DNA from: Avedoeria sp964651245
GTDB taxonomy: Bacteria > Chloroflexota > Anaerolineae > Epilineales > Epilineaceae
NCBI GenBank assembly: GCA_964651245.1
Contig: CAZYVI010000013.1
Location: forward strand, 55,575-119,574
DNA: 64,000 nucleotides
Direction: 5' to 3'
The first letter of the stretch is position 1; each line of letters starts with the position of its first letter. Shown one piece after another: positions 1-8,011 of the stretch. Both the position numbers and the translations under genes were made by a program. The notes under the pieces were generated by a model. The model was not told the origin of the DNA and ran no database searches. It worked only from the letters and a program-made list of their open reading frames with translations.

Positions 1-710
1 CCCGGCGAATGGGGCGCGTAGGCGTGGATCGTCTCGCCGTAGCTGGGCGCCTCGCCCAGCCGAATCGAGCGCGGGATCACGGTCGTGAAGCGCTCGCGCG
101 GGAAGTGCCGACCCACTTCCTCGACGACCTGCGTCGAGAGGTTGGTGCGCGGATCGAACATCGTCATCAGCAGGCCGGTGATGTGCAGACGCGGGTTGAG
201 GCGCGCCTGGACGAGCTGCAGCGTGCGGTTGAGGTGGCCCAGCCCCTCCAGCGAGAGGTACTCGCACTGCACCGGCACGATCACGCCCTCCGCGGCCACC
301 AGCGCGTTCACCGAGAGGAGACCAAGGCTGGGCGGGCAGTCGATGAGCACGAACGTGTAGCGCGATCCCAGCTCGGCGATCGCCCGTCGCAGCCGCGCCT
401 CGCGGCCGGCGACATCGACGAGCTCGACCTCGGCCCCGGCAAGGCCCGGCGAGGACGGCACGACGTCGAGTCCGGGCACCGACGTCGGCACGATCACGTC
501 GCCGAGCGCGACCGCGTCGTCGACGAGGACGTCGTAGAGCGTTCGGCCGTGGGGACCGGTCGGATCGAGCGACCGGGTCGCATTGGCTTGCGGATCGGCA
601 TCGACGACGAGGGTCGCGTGGCCGGCCATGGCCAGCGCGGCGCCGAGGTTGACCGCGGTCGTGGTCTTACCGACGCCGCCCTTTTGGTTGACGATGGCCA
701 GGACGTGCAT
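1..710 (-). CDS. parA: ParA/Soj chromosome-partitioning ATPase (C-terminus cut by window edge)
   Basis: This is a ParA-type ATPase that, with ParB on parS sites, segregates chromosome origins. The start is the ATG at 708-710, and 236 codons are visible before the left edge without a stop. The deviant Walker A motif QKGGVGKTT lies at residues 9-17, a VVDADPQAN motif near residue 40 and LIDCPPSLG in the middle, all diagnostic of ParA/Soj. It is the last visible gene of the rpmH-rnpA-yidD-yidC-jag block, 120 bp downstream of jag. In many bacteria parA-parB follow jag, usually with mnmE, gidA and rsmG between; those genes are absent here. parB would be expected just outside the window. The family call is secure; only the C-terminus is missing. 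Confidence 0.95.
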   Translation of the reverse strand, partial: MHVLAIVNQKGGVGKTTTAVNLGAALAMAGHATLVVDADPQANATRSLDPTGPHGRTLYDVLVDDAVALGDVIVPTSVPGLDVVPSSPGLAGAEVELVDVAGREARLRRAIAELGSRYTFVLIDCPPSLGLLSVNALVAAEGVIVPVQCEYLSLEGLGHLNRTLQLVQARLNPRLHITGLLMTMFDPRTNLSTQVVEEVGRHFPRERFTTVIPRSIRLGEAPSYGETIHAYAPHSP

Positions 711-832
711 CACGACCACTCCGGAAACGACCCGTCGTCCACGCGACGATGGGACAAGGCCCAAGAGGATACACGCGGCGACCGGCGGGGCGCAACACGC
801 CCGCCGGGTCGAACCGTCGTCGGTTGGACGGC

Positions 833-1849
833 TTAGTACTCCGGCAGCATCTGGTCGCGGCGGCGCACCGTCACCTTGCGGTAGCCGCCGGTGCCGATGC
901 TCTGGGTGGCCACCGTCGGGTGGGCACGCAGCGCCAGGTGGACCACCCGACGCTCGTACGCGCCCATCGGCGGCAGCGACACCGGCTTGCCGCCGGACTC
1001 GACGAGCTCGGCCGACTGATTCGCCAGCGCCAGCAGCTCCCGGACGCGACGGCGACGATCGCCGTCGACGTCGAGCAGGACGCTGCACCAGGTGTCCGCA
1101 CGCCGGCTGACGATCAGGCGCGTCACGAACTGCAGCGCGTTGAGCGGTGCCGAGTCGTCCTGGAGCAGCCGATCCGTCCCCTGGCCGCGGATGCACAGGA
1201 CGGCCGAGCCGACGTCGTCGTCCTCGCCGTCCGGCAGGAGTGAGTCCTCGACTTCGATCGTGGCGTCGTCGTAGCCCATGAGGCGCACCAACTCAAGCGC
1301 GACCTCGGCCGCGGACGCCGCGTCGGCGCCCTCGGCCGGCTGCGCTGTCACGGCCGCATCGGGGCGCGAGGGCGCCGGCGCGGCCGGGGTCATGGGCTCG
1401 GCGGGCGCCCGCTCCGGGGCGACGGCCTCGGCCGGCGTAGCCGTGACGGCCGCGGCCTCGCCTTCGCCACGCCCGCGGCGCCGGCGGCGGCCGCGCCGCT
1501 CGTCCCCACCCTCTTCGTCCACGATCTTCGCGGGCTCCGGGGCTGCCTTGGCGCGCGGCTCGGCCCGCGCCTCGCGGACCGGCGCGGCCGGCGTAGCCGG
1601 CGTCGACGGCGTAGCCGGGGCGACGCCGGGCCCGAGCGGCGTGAGGCGCACCTGGGCGTCCTCGGCGCCGAAGCCGAGGAGCCCCGCCCGGCCCTCGCGC
1701 AGCACCTCGATCTCGACCTCGCTGCGGCTGAGGCCGCCCAGCCGGACCAGCCCGCGCGCGATCGCCTCGTCGACGGTGCGCGCCGTGACCTCAACGGCGC
1801 CGCGACCGCCGCCGCTCTTGGGCTTGTTGGGTGCCTTCGGCTCGCTCAT
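833..1849 (-). CDS. jag: Jag/KhpB (SpoIIIJ-associated) RNA-binding protein
   Basis: Jag/KhpB/EloR proteins are cytoplasmic RNA-binding proteins linked to cell elongation and are encoded next to yidC. The 338-residue product has a Jag_N domain (residues about 15-70, with EGRAGLLGFG), a long Ala/Pro/Arg-rich linker (about 75-210), a divergent KH-type region and a C-terminal R3H domain (MGAYERRVVHLALRAHP). The start is the ATG at 1847-1849, chosen because AAGGAG sits just upstream and the next residues match the family; longer readings run into yidC in the wrong frame. It overlaps the yidC 3' end by 59 nt, which is unusually long. The KH glycine loop is poorly conserved, so RNA binding by this domain may be weak. 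Confidence 0.88.
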   Translation of the reverse strand: MSEPKAPNKPKSGGGRGAVEVTARTVDEAIARGLVRLGGLSRSEVEIEVLREGRAGLLGFGAEDAQVRLTPLGPGVAPATPSTPATPAAPVREARAEPRAKAAPEPAKIVDEEGGDERRGRRRRRGRGEGEAAAVTATPAEAVAPERAPAEPMTPAAPAPSRPDAAVTAQPAEGADAASAAEVALELVRLMGYDDATIEVEDSLLPDGEDDDVGSAVLCIRGQGTDRLLQDDSAPLNALQFVTRLIVSRRADTWCSVLLDVDGDRRRRVRELLALANQSAELVESGGKPVSLPPMGAYERRVVHLALRAHPTVATQSIGTGGYRKVTVRRRDQMLPEY

Positions 1850-2678
1850 GGCTCTTCTCCTTGGGAGCGGCGCCGCCCGACGAGCGCGTCGCGGCCCGCG
1901 ACGGGGCCGCAGACGCCTCGACCGGCGCCGCGAGGGGGACCGAGGTGCGCCTCGACCAAACCTGTTGGACGAGGTTGGCCAGCGTGAAGACGGTGTAGTA
2001 CAGCACGAGGCCGGACGGCAGGCTGGCGAAGATGAAGGCGAACATGAGCGGCATCCACTTGATGACCGCCTGCATCGCCTGGGCCTGCGGATCGCTCGAA
2101 GCCTGCGGCGGCGTGCTGAACTTCTGGAACACCATCTGGGCACCGGTCATCACGATGAGCAGGATCGGAATCGGCAGCCCGAAGACCTGACCGGCCGGCG
2201 AGGTCTTGCACAGGAAGGTGAGGTTCGGCTCGCAGATCGAGAGGTCCGGGATCCAGAGAAACGGCTGCTTCATCAACGCGCCGGTCCCGGTGGGGGGCTG
2301 GCCCAGGTGGGTGATCGCCTGGTAGAGCCCGAAGAGGATCGGCAGCTGGACGAACATCGGCAGGCAGCCGCCGAGCGGATTCACGCCGTGGGCCCGGAAC
2401 AGCTCCATCTGGGCCTGCGCCTGCTTCTCCCGATCGCCGGCGTACTTCTTCTGGAGCTCTTGGAGCTGCGGCTGGACTTCCTGCATCTTGCGCATCGAGC
2501 GCATCTGCGAGGCGGTCAACGGCCAGGTGATGAGCTTGACGACGATGCCGACGAGGATCAGCGCGACGGCATACGACGAGATGTTCTCCGGCAGCGGAAG
2601 CCGGGCCGCGGTGGCGTTCAGCAGGTCGATCAGCCGGACGAAGAGGTCCGTGAACGGGTTGGCGAGCAGATAGACCAA
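1791..2678 (-). CDS. yidC: YidC/Oxa1-type membrane protein insertase
   Basis: YidC inserts and folds inner-membrane proteins, alone or with SecYEG. The 295-residue product is of the short type without the large periplasmic domain of Proteobacteria. It has several hydrophobic segments (near residues 30-55, 105-125, 170-190 and 210-245) and the conserved region KLITWPLTASQMRSMRKMQ, with the functional Arg/Lys patch before the cytoplasmic hairpin. The C-terminal 35 residues are charged and Arg-rich, as expected for the ribosome-contacting tail. The start is a TTG at 2676-2678 with an AGGA-like Shine-Dalgarno. It lies 29 nt downstream of yidD in the rpmH operon, and its last 59 nt also encode the start of jag. 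Confidence 0.95.
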   Translation of the reverse strand: MVYLLANPFTDLFVRLIDLLNATAARLPLPENISSYAVALILVGIVVKLITWPLTASQMRSMRKMQEVQPQLQELQKKYAGDREKQAQAQMELFRAHGVNPLGGCLPMFVQLPILFGLYQAITHLGQPPTGTGALMKQPFLWIPDLSICEPNLTFLCKTSPAGQVFGLPIPILLIVMTGAQMVFQKFSTPPQASSDPQAQAMQAVIKWMPLMFAFIFASLPSGLVLYYTVFTLANLVQQVWSRRTSVPLAAPVEASAAPSRAATRSSGGAAPKEKSHERAEGTQQAQERRRSRRR

Positions 2679-2707
2679 CGTCGGATCCTGTCTCAGCGTG
2701 CCGAGCG

Positions 2708-2917
2708 TCAGGGCACGGGGTCATAGCCGCCGGGGTGAAACGGATGGCATCGGCCGATCCGCCGGATCGTCAGCCAGCCGCCGCGCCAGAGCCCGTAGCG
2801 GCCGATCGCCTGGACCCCGTACTCCGAACACGACGGCGTGAAGCGGCAGCTCGGCGGCAGCACCCGGCTGATCGTCCGCTGGTAGAGGCGGATCAGGCCG
2901 ACGGCGAGATGGCGCAT
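2708..2917 (-). CDS. yidD: YidD membrane-protein insertion efficiency factor
   Basis: YidD is a small membrane-associated protein that helps insertion of YidC-dependent proteins. The 69-residue sequence shows the family signature: IRLYQRTISRVLPPSCRF, then three conserved cysteines (CRF, CSEY, CHPF) and the GGYDPVP terminus. It overlaps the end of rnpA by 25 nt, the usual arrangement for this pair, and precedes yidC. Length and motifs are typical, so the call is secure. Confidence 0.95.
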   Translation of the reverse strand: MRHLAVGLIRLYQRTISRVLPPSCRFTPSCSEYGVQAIGRYGLWRGGWLTIRRIGRCHPFHPGGYDPVP

Positions 2918-3267
2918 GGCGGAGCGAGCTCGAGATTCAAACGGCCGAGCAACGACCCCAGGGCGTCGTCAAGGGCGGCGGTGTCGAGCACCTCCACCGG
3001 CCCGCGCACGATCACCACAATGTCGAAGCCCGGCCGAAGTTGACCATAACGAAGCCGAAGCCGCTCGCGCACCCGGCGTTTGGCGCGGTTGCGGACGACG
3101 GCGTGGCCGACGCGCTTGCCCGCCACGATACCGATGCGCGTGGCGTTGTCCGGTCCCGGCGGGCGCGGCGCGGCAAGGACGACGAACCAGTCGTTGGCGC
3201 GCGATCGCCCGTCGCGGCGGACGCGGCGGTAGTCATCGCCGGAGCGCAGCCGTACGGCGCGCCGCAT
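2893..3267 (-). CDS. rnpA: Ribonuclease P protein component
   Basis: RnpA is the protein subunit of RNase P, which matures tRNA 5' ends. The 124-residue basic protein carries the diagnostic RNR motif VRNRAKRRVRERLR and begins RLRSGDDYRRVRRDG, typical of the family. It follows rpmH by 18 nt and overlaps yidD by 25 nt. Expression is probably driven by the promoter upstream of rpmH. Only the last 15-20 residues look variable. Confidence 0.95.
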   Translation of the reverse strand: MRRAVRLRSGDDYRRVRRDGRSRANDWFVVLAAPRPPGPDNATRIGIVAGKRVGHAVVRNRAKRRVRERLRLRYGQLRPGFDIVVIVRGPVEVLDTAALDDALGSLLGRLNLELAPPCAISPSA

Positions 3268-3285
3268 CGCCCTCGGGCGCCTCGG

Positions 3286-3435
3286 CTACTTGTGGTGGCC
3301 GTCGACGACCAAGCGCTTGCGGCCGTGCAATCGGCGGCGCTTGAGGACATTGCGACCGTCGGCGGTCGACATCCGCTTGCGGAAGCCGTGCGTCGTCAGT
3401 CGCTTGCGCTTGTTCGGCTGCCAGGTGCGCTTCAT
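3286..3435 (-). CDS. rpmH: 50S ribosomal protein L34
   Basis: This is the 49-residue large-subunit ribosomal protein L34. It begins MKRTWQPNKRKRLTTHGFRK and continues into the usual basic core with RNVLKRRRLHGRKRL. The ATG at 3433-3435 is chosen over an upstream in-frame start because it matches the universal N-terminus and has an AGGGGA ribosome site. The last residues (VVDGHHK) extend slightly beyond the common end. It is the first gene of the rpmH-rnpA-yidD-yidC-jag-parA block. Confidence 0.96.
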   Translation of the reverse strand: MKRTWQPNKRKRLTTHGFRKRMSTADGRNVLKRRRLHGRKRLVVDGHHK

Positions 3436-3495
3436 GGCTGGTTCCCCTGCGGCATCGTGAGGGGCGCGATTCGCCCGCGATAAGTGCAATCCGCG

Positions 3496-3524
3496 ATTCT
3501 ATCGATGACGGTCCGTTTCGGCAA
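3496..3524 (-). promoter_or_regulatory. Sigma-70-type promoter of the rpmH operon
   Basis: On the minus strand TTGCCG (3519-3524) is followed after exactly 17 nt by TAGAAT (3496-3501), a near-consensus -35/-10 pair. Transcription would start near 3488, giving a leader of about 50 nt before rpmH. The position in the short gap between mreB and rpmH and the good spacing make this the best promoter in the window. Confidence 0.65.
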
Positions 3525-3563
3525 GCGGGCGTGGCGAGGTCGCCGCGGCCACCGCGCTGGGCG

Positions 3564-4583
3564 TCAGACACCCAGCGCCGGCAACGTGCGGCGGATGACG
3601 GGGTAGGCCTCCAAGGCGCGCCCGGCGCCGAGCGCCACGCACGCCATCGGGTCGTCGGCGACGAAGAACGGCACCCCGATCTCCTCCGTCAGCAGGACGT
3701 CGAGGTCGCGCAGCTGGGCGCTGCCGCCCGTCATCACGACGCCGCGGTCGATGATGTCGCTGACGAGCTCGGGCGGCGTGCGCTCGAGCACCTCGCGCGC
3801 CACGCCGACGATCGCCTGGACCGGCTCGGCGATCGCCTCGGCGACCTCGCTGGTCCGCAGCACGATCGTCTTGGGCAGGCCGGTGACCTGATCGCGGCCA
3901 CGGACGTCCATCGTCGCGTCGTCCTCGGGCCGGTCGGGCTTGATCGCGCTGCCGATCTCGACCTTGACCTCCTCGGCGGTGCGATCGCCGATCAGCAGGT
4001 TGTAGCGGCGCTTGACGTAGGCGGCGATGGCCTCGTCGATCTTGTTGCCGCCCACGCGCACCGAGCTGGCGACGACGATGCCGTTCATCGAGATCACCGC
4101 CGACTCGCTTGTCCCGCCGCCCATGTTGAGGATCATGTTGCCGGTGGGCGTCCCGACCGGCAGCCCGGCGCCCATCGCCGCGGCCAGCGGCTCGGGGATG
4201 AGGAACGCCGACTTGGCGCCGGCGGCCTCGGCGGCATCGCGCACGGCGCGGCTCTCGACGCTGGTGACGCCGACCGGCACGCTGATCATCACCTCGGGCT
4301 TGAACAGCGGCATCCGACCGCAGACCTTGGTGATGAAGTAGCGCAGCATCGCCTCGGTGACGACATAGTCGGCGATCACGCCGTCGCGCAGCGGGCGCGC
4401 GACCTCGATCGTCTCGGGCGTCCGGCCCAGCATCGCCTTGGCCTCGTCGCCGACGGCGATGACGTGGTTGTCGCTGGCCGAGATCGCGACAATCGACGGC
4501 TCGTTGAGCACGATGCCGCGGCCGCGCTCGTGGACGAGCACGTTGACCGTGCCCAGGTCGATGCCGATGTGTCGGGTGAACAT
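3564..4583 (-). CDS. mreB: MreB/Mbl-type bacterial actin with altered phosphate-2 motif
   Basis: MreB polymerises under the membrane and organises lateral cell-wall synthesis. The 339-residue product aligns along its whole length with MreB/Mbl: phosphate-1 GIDLGTVNVLV near residue 7, GRGIVLNEPSIVAI, DGVIADYVVTEAML, RTAEEVKVEIGSA and a C-terminal TGGSAQLRDLD. The phosphate-2 motif reads LNMGGGTSE, with Asn153 where family members normally have the Asp of VDIGGGTTE. The usual AGDEMDEAI is VGGNKIDEAI, and the usual LIEEP is LIPEP. These departures suggest weakened ATP hydrolysis or a specialised paralogue. The gene lies downstream of murA, without mreC or mreD beside it. It is intact and has normal base composition. 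Confidence 0.93.
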   Translation of the reverse strand: MFTRHIGIDLGTVNVLVHERGRGIVLNEPSIVAISASDNHVIAVGDEAKAMLGRTPETIEVARPLRDGVIADYVVTEAMLRYFITKVCGRMPLFKPEVMISVPVGVTSVESRAVRDAAEAAGAKSAFLIPEPLAAAMGAGLPVGTPTGNMILNMGGGTSESAVISMNGIVVASSVRVGGNKIDEAIAAYVKRRYNLLIGDRTAEEVKVEIGSAIKPDRPEDDATMDVRGRDQVTGLPKTIVLRTSEVAEAIAEPVQAIVGVAREVLERTPPELVSDIIDRGVVMTGGSAQLRDLDVLLTEEIGVPFFVADDPMACVALGAGRALEAYPVIRRTLPALGV

Positions 4584-4653
4584 GCTGCCTCCGCAAGCGC
4601 CGCCGGACCGACGCCCGACCGGCTGATGCGCCGCTGGTCGCGACGGCCGGCCG

Positions 4654-5997
4654 TCAGGCCGGGAGCGTCTCCAACCAGTCGGCGCTGCCGACGGCGCCGA
4701 GGGCGCACAGGTTGTCGATCAGGCGGTTGTAGCCTCGCTCGACGGTGTGGGCGGCCCGGATCAACGTGTCGCCTTCCGCCGCCAGCGCCGCCAGCATGAC
4801 CGCCGCGCCGGCGCGCAGATCGTGCGCCGTCACCGTCGTGCCGTGCAGGCGCGACGGGCCGTTGACGACCGCGGTCGAGCCGTTCACCCGCACGTCGGCG
4901 CCCATGCGCTGGAGCTCGTAAGCATACGTCATGCGGGCCTCGAACACCGTCTCCTGGACGATGCTCTCGCCGTGGGCCTGGGTCAGCAGCGCCGTGAACG
5001 GCTGCTGCAGGTCGGTCGGGAAGCCGGGGTAGAAGTAGGTGTGGACGTCGACCGCGCTGAGCGGCCGGTCGACGACGACACGGACGCTGTGCTCGGCCTC
5101 GTCGACCTGGGCGCCGGCCTCGACGAGCTTGGCGATGACGGACCGGAGATGGTCGGGCACGACGCGCTCGACGGTGACGTCGCCGCGCGTGATCGCGCCG
5201 GCCAGGAGGTAGGTGCCGGCCTCGAGGCGGTCGGGCATGAGCCGAAAGACGGTGCCGTGCAGCCGCGGCACGCCTTGGATGGCCAGCTGTCGCGCCGTCG
5301 GCGTCCAGGCGATGCGCGCCCCGAGCGACCGCAGGAAGTCGACGAGTTCGAGCACCTCGGGCTCGATGCTGGCGTTCTCGATGACGGTCAACCCGTCGGC
5401 CAGCACCGCGGCCATGATGATGTTCTCGGTGCCGGTGTGGCTCGGCACGTCGAGCAGGATGTTGGCGCCCTTGAGCCGGCCGCTGGCGGCGAAGCGGTGG
5501 TCGACGTTCGCGACCTCGGCGCCGAGCGCACGGAAGCCCTTGCTGTGCACGTCCACCGGGCGCGAGCCGATGTTGCAGCCGCCGGGACGGGCCGTGCTGG
5601 CCTGGCCGAAGCGCGCCAGGAGCGGGCCCATGACGAGGAAGCTGCCCCGGAAACGCTCGGCCAGGGCGTCGGGCGTCGTGCGGGTGCGGATGTCGGCGCA
5701 GGTGATCGCCACCCGCGCGAGGGCCGGCTCGTGGACGACGTCGGCGCCCATGTGCCGCAGCAGGTCGAGCATGACGCGGATGTCGGCGATGTCGGGGACG
5801 TTCTCGATGACGCAGGTGTCGGCGGTCAGCAGCGTGGCCGCCAGGATCGGCAGCGCGGCGTTCTTGGCGCCGCCGATCTGCACCGCACCGCACAGCCGGG
5901 CGCCGCCTCGTATCGTGTAGACCCGCTCGCGCACCGGTGGCTCGACGGGGGGCCGGGCGGGGGCGTCGATCAGGGAGACGGTCATGGGCGCACCCAC
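4654..5997 (-). CDS. murA: UDP-N-acetylglucosamine 1-carboxyvinyltransferase (MurA)
   Basis: MurA transfers enolpyruvate from PEP to UDP-GlcNAc, the first committed step of peptidoglycan synthesis and the target of fosfomycin. The 447-residue product has IQIGGAKNAALPILAATLL-type N-terminal sequence (here VQIGGAKNAALP at 39-50), the catalytic loop ARPGGCNIGSRPVDVH with Cys141 present, and the late motif YFYPGFPTDLQQPF. The retained Cys predicts fosfomycin sensitivity of this copy. The first 25 residues before YTIRGG are an extension; the ATG at residue 5 is an alternative start. It is followed by mreB in the same direction, consistent with a cell-wall role for both. Confidence 0.96.
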   Translation of the reverse strand: MGAPMTVSLIDAPARPPVEPPVRERVYTIRGGARLCGAVQIGGAKNAALPILAATLLTADTCVIENVPDIADIRVMLDLLRHMGADVVHEPALARVAITCADIRTRTTPDALAERFRGSFLVMGPLLARFGQASTARPGGCNIGSRPVDVHSKGFRALGAEVANVDHRFAASGRLKGANILLDVPSHTGTENIIMAAVLADGLTVIENASIEPEVLELVDFLRSLGARIAWTPTARQLAIQGVPRLHGTVFRLMPDRLEAGTYLLAGAITRGDVTVERVVPDHLRSVIAKLVEAGAQVDEAEHSVRVVVDRPLSAVDVHTYFYPGFPTDLQQPFTALLTQAHGESIVQETVFEARMTYAYELQRMGADVRVNGSTAVVNGPSRLHGTTVTAHDLRAGAAVMLAALAAEGDTLIRAAHTVERGYNRLIDNLCALGAVGSADWLETLPA

Positions 5998-6032
5998 GCA
6001 TTGGGTCCGGGTCGGGGCACCCGGGCGCGGCT

Positions 6033-6038
6033 AGTATA
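6033..6038 (-). promoter_or_regulatory. Putative -10 element for murA
   Basis: The intergenic stretch 5998-6239 separates divergent murA and comM. It holds TATACT on the minus strand about 36 nt upstream of murA, preceded by GGG as in some extended -10 elements. No good -35 is visible at 16-18 nt. No other structure is evident in this gap. Confidence 0.35.
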
Positions 6039-6239
6039 CCCGATCGCCCTGGGCCGGCGGGCCGTGGTCCGCCGCGCGATCCGCCGACTCGCCCACACCT
6101 GTGGTGCACCGGCGGTGCGCCCCGGCGCTGTCGCCGACGCGTCGCGATCGTGTCCGCGGCCGCCTGTCGCCGCGGGCCCGACCGACCTACGCTCGATCCT
6201 CCGCCGCCACAGCCGCGGCCGGGCCACGCGGAGGACGCG

Positions 6240-7922
6240 ATGCTGGCACGGGTCTGGAGCTGCGCCCTGGCCGGGCTCGAGGGCGAGCTCGTCCAGGTCG
6301 AGGTCGACATCCACCACGGCTTGCCCCACATCACGCTCGTCGGCTTGCCCGACATGACGGTGCGCGAGTCGAAGGACCGCCTCTACGCCGCGCTGCGCAA
6401 CGCCGGCTTCGGCTTCCCGATGGCCCGCGTGACGATCAACCTGGCGCCGGCGCACGTGCGCAAGGTCGGCCCGCACTACGACCTGGCGATCGCGCTCGGC
6501 ATCCTGGCGGCCAGCGAGCAGCTGTCGGCGGGGCTCGACGACGCCCTGATCTTCGGCGAGGTGGCCCTGGACGGGCGGTTGCGCCGCACGCACGGCATCC
6601 TGCCGGTGGCGGTGGCCGCGCGTGCGCACGGCTTCCGGCGCGTCGTCGTCCCGGCCGACAACGCCGCCGAGGCCGCACTGGTGCCCGGCCTCGACGTTGT
6701 CGCCGCCGACAGCCTGCGGACGCTGGTCGGGCACCTGCGGACCGGCGCGCCGCTGCCGCCGATCGCGCCACCCGCACCGGCGGCCGAGGCCGCGCCCGGC
6801 GTCGACCTGAGCGACGTGCGCGGACAGGACCACGCCCGCCGCGCGCTCGAGATCGCGGCCGCCGGCGGGCACAACCTGGCGTTCACCGGACCGCCCGGGG
6901 GCGGCAAGACGCTGCTGGCGCGCTGCCTGCCGTCGATCCTGCCGCCGTTGTCGCTCGACGAGTCGCTCGAGGTGACGGCCGTCTACTCGGTGGCCGGCCT
7001 GTTGCCCGCCGACGTGCCGCTCGTCCGCGACCGCCCGTTCCGCGCCCCGCACCACACGATCTCGAACGCCGGCTTGATCGGCGGCGGATCGTGGCCGAGA
7101 CCCGGCGAGGTCTCGCTGGCCCACCACGGCGTGCTGTTCCTCGACGAGCTGCCGGAGTTCGACCCGGCCGTCCTCGAGGGGCTGCGCCAGCCGATCGAGG
7201 ACCGCCGCGTCACGATCGCCCGCGCCGCCGGCAGCGCCGTCTTCCCGGCCAGCGTCACCCTCGTCGCCGCCCGCAACCCGTGCCCCTGTGGCTACCACGG
7301 CGATCCCGACCACGCCTGCACCTGCGCCGTCTCAGCCGTGTTGCGCTACGGCCGCCGCGTCAGCGGCCCGCTGCTCGACCGCATCGACCTCCACGTCGAC
7401 GTGCCGCGCGTGCCGCACGACCAACTGCTCGGCGGGACGGCGGGCGAGCGATCGTCGACGGTGCGCGCCCGCGTCGAGGCGGCGCGCGCGCGGCAGCAGG
7501 CGCGACTGCGGGCAGCTGTCAGGGAGCGGCGGCCGGCGGTGGTGACGACAGCGGCCGGGCCCGCCGCGCCGCTGGCGCTCGCGTCCGTGGACGCCGAGGC
7601 GAGCGAGCCGGGCGCCGGCTCGCTCGTCCGCCCGATCGACGAAGCCGCGGACCGCCCGCCGCGCCTGGCGTTCGCGTTCGCGCGCGGCCCGATCGCCCGC
7701 TGCAACGCCGAGCTCTCGCCGGCCGAGGTCCGGCGCGACTGCCGCCTCGACGCCGACGGCGAGGCGCTGCTGCGGACGGCGATGCGCCGCCTCGGCCTCT
7801 CGGCCCGGGCGTTCCATCGCATCCTCAAGGTGGCCCGGACGATCGCCGACCTCGAGACCGGCGGCGCCATCGAGACGCGGCACGTGGCCGAGGCGCTCCA
7901 ATACCGGCCCCGCCAGGCGTGA
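6240..7922 (+). CDS. comM: YifB/ComM family Mg-chelatase-like AAA+ ATPase
   Basis: ComM/YifB proteins are AAA+ helicases; in naturally competent bacteria ComM drives branch migration during integration of transformed DNA. The 560-residue product has an N-terminal Lon-protease-like ChlI domain (about 1-170), then a Walker A GPPGGGKTLLARCLP near residue 220, Walker B LFLDELPEF, and the Cys-rich CPCGYHGDPDHACTC loop typical of the family, ending in a Mg-chelatase C domain. A 50-60-residue Ala/Pro-rich insertion lies before the C domain (around 430-480). The ATG at 6240 has GGAGG 6 nt upstream; earlier in-frame codons lack family similarity. It is probably cotranscribed with the downstream phosphoesterase. 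Confidence 0.94.
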   Translation: MLARVWSCALAGLEGELVQVEVDIHHGLPHITLVGLPDMTVRESKDRLYAALRNAGFGFPMARVTINLAPAHVRKVGPHYDLAIALGILAASEQLSAGLDDALIFGEVALDGRLRRTHGILPVAVAARAHGFRRVVVPADNAAEAALVPGLDVVAADSLRTLVGHLRTGAPLPPIAPPAPAAEAAPGVDLSDVRGQDHARRALEIAAAGGHNLAFTGPPGGGKTLLARCLPSILPPLSLDESLEVTAVYSVAGLLPADVPLVRDRPFRAPHHTISNAGLIGGGSWPRPGEVSLAHHGVLFLDELPEFDPAVLEGLRQPIEDRRVTIARAAGSAVFPASVTLVAARNPCPCGYHGDPDHACTCAVSAVLRYGRRVSGPLLDRIDLHVDVPRVPHDQLLGGTAGERSSTVRARVEAARARQQARLRAAVRERRPAVVTTAAGPAAPLALASVDAEASEPGAGSLVRPIDEAADRPPRLAFAFARGPIARCNAELSPAEVRRDCRLDADGEALLRTAMRRLGLSARAFHRILKVARTIADLETGGAIETRHVAEALQYRPRQA

Positions 7923-8011
7923 GCGCAGCCGCGACGGCGATCGCCGCGCCGGCCGCGGGCCGCATGCGCTATCCTCGGGCGGCGCTCCTGCGACCTCACG
8001 GCCGTCCCGCC

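Noticed and set aside
1..3600. Chromosome origin next to rpmH
   Set aside because: No dnaA gene, DnaA-box cluster or AT-rich unwinding element is visible.
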